Source of the DNA: Atriophallophorus winterbourni
Taxonomy: Eukaryota > Platyhelminthes > Trematoda > Plagiorchiida > Microphallidae
Direction of reading: 5' to 3'
NCBI GenBank assembly: GCA_013407085.1
Contig: JACCGJ010005793.1
Location: 1-64,000, forward strand
DNA length: 64,000 bases
A model generated the notes under the pieces. It was not told where the DNA came from, ran no database searches, and saw nothing but the letters and a program-made list of their open reading frames with translations. Position 1 is the first letter of the stretch; each line of letters begins with the position of its first letter. Position numbers and translations under genes: made by a program. Positions 61,501-64,000 of the stretch are shown here, piece after piece.

Positions 61501-63059
61501 GCTCCTTCTGAACTGGTCGGGCAAACAAAGCTACTCAAATGTGCCAGTCTGGAGAACAGTTCACAAACGCCTAATTGCGATCGGTCAAACGGTGGACGGT
61601 AGCCCAGTTCGTTAAGGCATGGGACTACAATGGTGGTCGGGGGTTCGAACCCCACCCCCGATGCTTAGGATATGCACTGCTGATGAGCTCAAAAAAGAGC
61701 GAAACTCTAGTCCAGTGCTTCCATTATGGACCGTCGTGATCAACTTTGTGAATAGTTCGATGGGCTTGGCACGGATGAGTGATCACAAATATGTACTGTC
61801 CCTATCTGATTACTGCAAACAGCACGAAACCGTTCACGGAGAGTGTGTTTGCTATGTAGATGCATGCAATTCAGCATTTTCTTTCATGATCATGTGTTTG
61901 CACCCTATTAACAAGTATTTAAACAGATGTGATTGAACATTGCGAATCACTCAGTATGGTGTGTGATGGAAATGCAGACAAATATGCATTTCGGCTTCAT
62001 ACACATTGGTTTAGCCTCAACCACATGGTTGTATCCTAATGTGATTGATCCTATTGATAGTGACAGCCAATTTCATAATTTGCTTACAAGCTCATCTTGT
62101 TAACCATCCTTTCACCGTATCAGAGCACATTGAGCATGAAAATGCTGTCCATACATGATGCTTTCATACAGCAGAAAAATAGTTGTAGGTGTGTGTGGGT
62201 GTGTTGGAAATGCATGCAAATACGGAAAATATAATGTGAACTTGATTTGGTGCACAATTACACCACCTCCAAGATCGCGTTCGCTTTCGGTTTCGGATTA
62301 AGGGTATGGAACCATTTACTGTCGTCATGCTCGTTGTCAACCACCTTGAGCTAATGTTGAACATGATGGTTCCATACTATACTTGTTGATTATTGCTTAG
62401 TTACCTTGTTCCACAAATGGAGCGGATATAAGCGCTAACCGATCGATCACTGGCGTTTGTTCGGTGTTAATGTCAGTTTCGTTGCATAACCAACCGACAT
62501 TGGTAAGAGTGAGTGGGCAATACTTGCTTTAATGTTCTCTATGTACAACTCGTTCAACCTACACGGAGGAAAATTTTTCTTGAGTTCATTTGAAACGACT
62601 ATTTATTCTTCGAATGGAAACGATGCTCAGATTACTCTATATAAGAACTGTAATCTTACCCTTTGAAATTTAACTGTGCAACCCAGTGAATAATTTTATT
62701 AGAATACGTGAGAACGGATACTAAGACAGGTTAACAGATGCGGTGTTTTGGTCGTAGGAATAGAATCATTTTGTTCGATTTATAGAACGTGAAACTCACC
62801 CAGAAAAATAACACACCGCAGCTGCTGTAGCGTTGCCTCCTCCGGCAGGAATCAGTCCCAACGGAATTCGAAGGCCGTCCGACCTCTTTGCTAACCCGTT
62901 GAGCACTTCGTATACAAGACCATCACCAGATACTAACACAATAGCACGATATTGTGCAAGTTCTGCACCAGTGCACTTCTCGACCCATTCCTCTGCATGA
63001 CCTCGTGAATCTGTGTATTCAGAATTAAATTTTGTGTGGCTTGAGATTTTTACGGACAT
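46595..63059 (-). CDS. SPHK: Sphingosine kinase, five exons found, N-terminal exons outside
   Basis: Phosphorylates sphingosine to sphingosine-1-phosphate with ATP; lipid signalling. Exons on the minus strand: 63059(or 63010)-62800 with TDSRGHAEEW, VLVSGDGLVYEVLNGLAKR and LIPAGGGNAT (DAGK-type catalytic and nucleotide loop); 57379-57084 with TLNGDCVRCGILSVVWGELG then DVRSELFRWLGNTR; 50671-50613 with HRSYEATVSFLSYQSKSNE; 48314-48138 with PSPDQPIPETWTSIEGKFYT then THSHIAHDTI; and 46832-46595 with SRLQLMQLMFSNNE, VPVVAFRVEPK and VDGDLV, ending in a stop at 46595-46597. Block order equals that of animal SPHK1/2. Phases match for 62800/57379, 57084/50671 and 48138/46832. The 50613/48314 pair does not match, so one short exon is probably missed between them. 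Introns hold CR1, RTE and hammerhead repeats. The first exon's 5' border is uncertain. Confidence 0.85.
47880..48085 (+). pseudogene. RTE-like (subfamily B) 3' end in sphingosine kinase intron
   Basis: The plus strand encodes CKSYHCERCGKECSCFIGRF, matching the C2H2-like end CQRCGRDCSSRIGLFRH of the copy at 7258-8020. It is followed by CGATGGTCGACATAGATTGA and AGGAGGCC, the same 3' terminus. A stop breaks the finger. Upstream sequence to about 47690 may also belong but is too diverged. Confidence 0.68.
48949..48973. other. Perfect 10-bp stem hairpin
   Basis: GTTCTTGAGA, loop CAACT, TCTCAAGAAC. A second small stem (AACTTG/CAAGTT) lies 40 bp upstream. Function unknown; no run of T follows. Inside a sphingosine kinase intron. 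Confidence 0.6.
49680..49745 (+). pseudogene. Tiny CR1-like RT fragment (active-site block)
   Basis: The plus-strand translation NIVACADDIKLIGLTYS resembles the CR1 block FIFADDVKFIGSTDE. Nothing else of the element could be recognised around it. Confidence 0.4.
51900..54757 (+). pseudogene. CR1-like LINE, near full length but decayed, with 3' terminal repeat
   Basis: ORF1 end at about 51915-52300 (SLIFLGVPENVDA, KRDGPSPLKNTFLTTD, KLPPDVRLSVPK). The ORF2 endonuclease spans about 52380-53000 (LSIPKMSLLRRDRL, GGGVAVYIHE, LIGIIYRSPSS, LLIMGDFNLPHLF). RT follows from about 53430 (LTAAQHGFQRNRCCLSILL, HACYIDIFKAFDRVNHN, DVTSGVPQGSVHRPILF). The catalytic FADD reads FANN (LILFANNIKLWK), so both metal-binding Asp are lost. 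The C-terminal part ends near 54640. Terminal repeats TTTGAACTACTTTGAATTAC lie at 54731-54757, as in the 3010-4738 element. Many stops. Confidence 0.87.
55592..55633 (-). ncRNA. Hammerhead motif, family B
   Basis: Minus-strand order: ACCTAC, CTGATGA, GTG-CAAATAA-CAC, GAAA, ACAGTC, GTGCGG. The core and a 3-bp stem II are intact. Helix III is lost (AACAGT), and stem I has one mismatch. Flank GATAGAAATCCATACAAATA is the family tail. Confidence 0.72.
55800..56010 (+). repeat. Family B hammerhead repeat, best preserved copy
   Basis: Order: CTAACAGTGGCATACAAACG, CAACTTGTTTACCATTCG, TTTTTCAAGCGCATGCGGAT, the ribozyme at 55906-55947, then GATGGAAATGCATGCAAATG and TTGTTCATGGTTATGGGTTT. The same order occurs, inverted, around 57880-58115. 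The left edge overlaps a reverse tail at 55790-55815 (GCTCGTTTGCATGCATTTCC). Confidence 0.82.
55906..55947 (+). ncRNA. Hammerhead ribozyme motif, family B, intact core
   Basis: Order: CCTTAC, CTGATGA, GTGC-AAACA-GCTC, GAAA, CCGG, TC, GTGGGG. Stem I has six pairs (two G-T), helix III is ACC/GGT with no loop, and stem II has four positions with one mismatch. The mismatch is repaired in other copies (GCAC), so the family consensus is GTGC/GCAC. Cleavage is expected after the C at 55941. Confidence 0.85.
56457..56484 (+). ncRNA. Family B hammerhead remnant
   Basis: CTGATGA, CGACAAATAGAGG, GAAA, CGAG. Only the core boxes remain; helix III and stem I are lost. Surrounding sequence (CACACTGAACCTGATATTTA) is diverged. 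Confidence 0.5.
56700..56800 (+). repeat. Family B fragment without ribozyme
   Basis: GTTGGTCGTACCAGCCTTAT, ACAACAGTGGTTGTACAAAC and GGAAATGCATGCAAACGAGC follow the family B order, but the part with the hammerhead is deleted between GCAACTCG and TATGGAAATG. Confidence 0.65.
57880..58120 (-). repeat. Family B hammerhead repeat, nearly one full unit
   Basis: On the minus strand: CGCAACTTGTTTATCATTCT, CTTTTCAGGCGCATACGGAT, the ribozyme (58063-58022), GGAGATGCATGCAAATGAGC, ATGGGTTCAAACCC (B-box-like, 57962-57977), GTACCAACCTTACTCAACAG and GCGCAACTTGTTTGCG at 57878. The unit thus repeats CGCAACTTGTTT at both ends, so the period is about 230-250 bp. Confidence 0.8.
58022..58063 (-). ncRNA. Hammerhead motif, family B, stems intact but core mutated
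   Basis: Minus-strand order: CCCTAC, ATGATAA, GTG-TAAACAG-CAC, CAAA, CCGGTC, GTGGGG. Stem I is the full consensus (CCCTAC/GTGGGG), and stem II and helix III pair. The core boxes are changed (CTGATGA to ATGATAA, GAAA to CAAA). Inactive, but it fixes the family structure. Confidence 0.78.
58130..60090 (-). pseudogene. RTE-like LINE (subfamily B), RT region, decayed
   Basis: On the minus strand from 60082: a pre-RT region (RAARNKVQQTARRCANNYW, CMYDEIKRDIGLNK), then ANGKAPDDDGIKTEFIDCC near 59600 (RT entry), LYAVFIDLTKVLDDV near 59230 (motif A, FIDLTKAFD-like), a gap in the active-site region, IAVGNCQLEPVHNFTYLGST near 58740, DKRIGRAAVILSPLN, LYGSETWTTHARHERKLNAF and RRLRWIGHVYRTENGRIPKD to about 58140. 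The final C2H2 block is missing at the left border, where family B sequence begins. Lies in the large intron of the sphingosine kinase, same strand. Confidence 0.85.
60091..60940. other. Unassigned intronic interval
   Basis: AT-rich sequence without recognisable genes or repeats; part of the sphingosine kinase intron 57380-62799. Confidence 0.5.
60941..61050 (-). repeat. Family B hammerhead repeat, decayed
   Basis: On the minus strand the ribozyme remnant is at 61046-61005 (ATGATGA, GCGCAAACAGCTC, AAAA, CCAGTC, ATGGTT), followed by GTGATAGAAATGCATGAAAA and a B-box-like GGGTTCGAATCC at 60950-60961. Core bases are changed, so no activity is expected. Confidence 0.68.
61150..61256. repeat. Family B fragments next to family A
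   Basis: TTTGCATGCATTTTCATCGC (inverted tail) and GCGATGGCATGTGGATCCTG with TTGTACTGTTCCTAATGG (upstream part, plus). The hammerhead part is missing; family A begins within GGAAGCACTGG at 61254. Confidence 0.55.
61258..61295 (-). ncRNA. Hammerhead remnant, family A, CTGATGA deleted
   Basis: Minus-strand order: GCACTG, AGCTCAAATAAGAGC, GAAA, CTCGAG, TC, CAGTGC. Stems I to III are present, but CTGATG is deleted between GCACTG and AGCTC, so the core is gone. Confidence 0.78.
61594..61653 (+). promoter_or_regulatory. tRNA-like internal Pol III promoter of family A
   Basis: A-box-like TAGCCCAGTTCGTTAAGG (61600-61617) and a perfect B box GGTTCGAACCC (61642-61652) lie about 30 bp apart, as in tRNA genes. 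The B box sits in a hairpin of GGGGG/CCCC. No complete cloverleaf or anticodon arm could be drawn, so this is a tRNA-derived promoter and not a tRNA gene. Confidence 0.75.
61674..61718 (+). ncRNA. Hammerhead ribozyme motif, family A, core intact
   Basis: Order: GCACTG, CTGATGA, GCTC-AAAAAA-GAGC, GAAA, CTCTAG, TC, CAGTGC. Stem I has 6 perfect pairs and stem II 4. Helix III is A-CTC/TAG-T with one C-T mismatch at the tip compared with CTCGAG at 26392. Cleavage is expected after the C at 61712. Confidence 0.87.
61800..61900 (+). repeat. Family B hammerhead repeat, decayed, directly after family A
   Basis: Order: CCCTAT, CTGATTA, CTGCAAACAGCAC, GAAA, CCGTTC, ACGGAG at 61800-61841, then GTAGATGCATGCAATTCAGC. 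The core G of CTGATGA is changed and stem I is partly lost. The family B element abuts family A near 61790, suggesting insertion or template switching. Confidence 0.68.
61955..62220 (+). repeat. Two further family B fragments
   Basis: GTGTGTGATGGAAATGCAGA with AATATGCATTTCGG near 61960-62000, and a ribozyme remnant at 62149-62193 (CCATAC, ATGATGC, ACAGCA, GAAA, GTTGTAGG) followed by GTTGGAAATGCATGCAAATA near 62202. Both are too decayed for activity. Confidence 0.58.
62221..62799. other. Unassigned intronic interval
   Basis: No gene recognised. A 12-bp perfect inverted repeat GTATGGAACCAT/ATGGTTCCATAC (62304-62315 and 62366-62377) is present. This is the part of the sphingosine kinase intron next to the donor of the 62800 exon. 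Confidence 0.5.
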
Positions 63060-64000
63060 TTTTCTGGTGGCATTCTTGCAAATTTAATGTGTATCTATTG
63101 GATTGTGTTGATTCTCGGAAGGATAATTTCCACGGTTTGATTTGACCTTCAAACCGAAACGTGTGAGCATTTGGAAATAATATTTTGAAATTTACTTAAG
63201 GGCGCGCAAAATGATTACACAATAAGGACTTCCGCATTCCATTCACAGCGCAATTTTTCGAAGTATAATGGTGAAATAATTTTGGTTTTTTGTTGCATCA
63301 CAGCAAACTTGGATCAGATTCGCTAGCTAGTGAGCTGTTTAGTCTTAGCACAATATCGTTAGCAGATCGACAACGTATTTGGCAATGATTAGGATAAAAT
63401 AAAGTGTTTAATGTAAACCGGAACTTCTGTGTTGCTTTTTTTAAATAATGCTGTTTTATCGAATACAGTTATTTATGGGACAGTAATATATTGTGTGTTC
63501 CTAAAGTTCGGGGGTGGAAAACGTTTTGTGCATTTTGTAACGATCAATGGTATTTACGTGAGGAAATTAAACCGTCAAACACTACACAGCTGCAAATTCC
63601 TTGACATTTTTATTCTCAAATCGTCAATAAAGCTTTATTTGTAAATTCATAGCTTCGGTCGTTGTCTGGAGGAATCAGTGTTCAGTTAAGTGTAGGTTAG
63701 AAGCTAATTGTTACCCCAGCGAAAGTTTCTTACGTACGAACCAAGCTTCAGTAAACGCAACTCCAGCTCTAATCCCATAACTGCCTGGAAAAGGAGGCCC
63801 TGGTAAAGAAGCCCATCAAACGTGCTGGAAACTTTCTTCCAGGGTCCAGTTCGACTAACAGATTTCACCCGCCCATGTCAAGGTTAAAATAGGCAATCGA
63901 AACATCAAAATGGTAGACGTTGAAAGAAGAAGAAGAACGATGGCATTTTAATAGAACAATTGTTTAACATTTTAGCTTCAGATTACTTTAATTAAACACA
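63060..64000. other. Unassigned interval upstream of the sphingosine kinase exon
   Basis: No exon with the N-terminal sphingosine kinase block (NPxSG) was found, so earlier exons lie beyond the right edge or are not recognisable. AT-rich, no repeats identified. Confidence 0.5.

Larger units (their letters stand above)
61322..61790 (+). repeat. Family A hammerhead repeat, 426-bp unit and start of the next
   Basis: TTCGATGGGCTTGGCATGGA at 61330 recurs at 61756, giving a unit of 426 bp. Inside are a Pol III-like promoter (61594-61653), the ribozyme (61674-61718) and TCCATTATGGACCGTCGTGA. The same order is found at 33945-34420. The tandem arrangement with one ribozyme per unit is what processing of multimeric RNA into circles would need. 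Confidence 0.88.

Noticed and set aside
61594..61670. Possible tRNA gene
   Set aside because: A and B boxes are present, but no acceptor stem, anticodon arm or full cloverleaf could be drawn. It is the promoter of the family A repeat, which has other copies with a decayed B box.
62164..62364. Minus-strand frame as the next sphingosine kinase exon
   Set aside because: It does not match the family. The exon at 57379-57084 fits sequence and phase, and this region contains family B debris.
1..64000. CRISPR arrays, bacterial operons or Shine-Dalgarno sites
   Set aside because: No regular spacer-repeat arrays. Introns, LINEs and Pol III-type repeats show a eukaryotic genome.

Overview
The window looks like a repeat-rich invertebrate genome, most likely a parasitic flatworm (digenean fluke). 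The reasons are 30-31 nt introns, a mix of CR1-like and RTE-like LINEs, Penelope-like fragments, and hammerhead-ribozyme SINE-like repeats of the kind known from schistosome satellites. The species was inferred from content alone. No bacterial, CRISPR or viral features were seen.

Three host genes could be assembled from exons by matching protein motifs, splice sites and reading phase. A DDX47/RRP3-type DEAD-box helicase lies on the plus strand (24955-26123, four exons, C-terminal half not found). A two-exon PLAC8-type Cys-rich gene lies on the minus strand (40721 to 35282, 3' end not found). A sphingosine kinase lies on the minus strand (about 63059 to 46595, five exons found, N-terminal exons beyond the window). 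Their coding sequence is only a few percent of the window. Their introns are full of retroelement debris.

Layout. 1-11.4 kb: decayed CR1-like LINEs in both orientations plus an RTE-like C-terminal piece. 11.7-17.5 kb: a CR1 with an intact 954-codon ORF2, whose 5' part is duplicated as a 1.27 kb near-perfect palindrome, then CR1 and RTE scraps. 17.8-21.8 kb: an RTE-clade element with an intact 1062-codon ORF. 21.9-24.9 kb: a SINE split by an RTE fragment, a Penelope endonuclease fragment and two RTE 3' ends. 25-26.1 kb: the helicase. 26.2-26.6 kb: a palindrome of hammerhead repeats. 26.6-30.9 kb: a nearly full-length CR1 with a SINE inside its RT gene. 31-46 kb: mostly non-coding, with Penelope-type inverted repeats, hammerhead repeats and the PLAC8 gene. 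46.6-63.1 kb: sphingosine kinase with CR1, RTE and hammerhead repeats in its introns. 63.1-64 kb: nothing recognised.

The most notable signal is at least three different hammerhead-ribozyme families, all with very short helix III and no loop. Family A has a unit of about 426 bp with a tRNA-like Pol III promoter and stem I GCACTG/CAGTGC. Family B has an estimated unit of about 250 bp and stem I CCCTAC/GTGGGG, with some ten copies. Family C is linked to Penelope-like element ends (stem I TTGGT/ACCAA, two-pair helix III) and occurs as inverted pairs. Families A and B resemble retrozymes, small circular-RNA retroelements mobilised in trans. The window also carries intact CR1 and RTE ORFs and Penelope GIY-YIG remains that could be related to their mobilisation.
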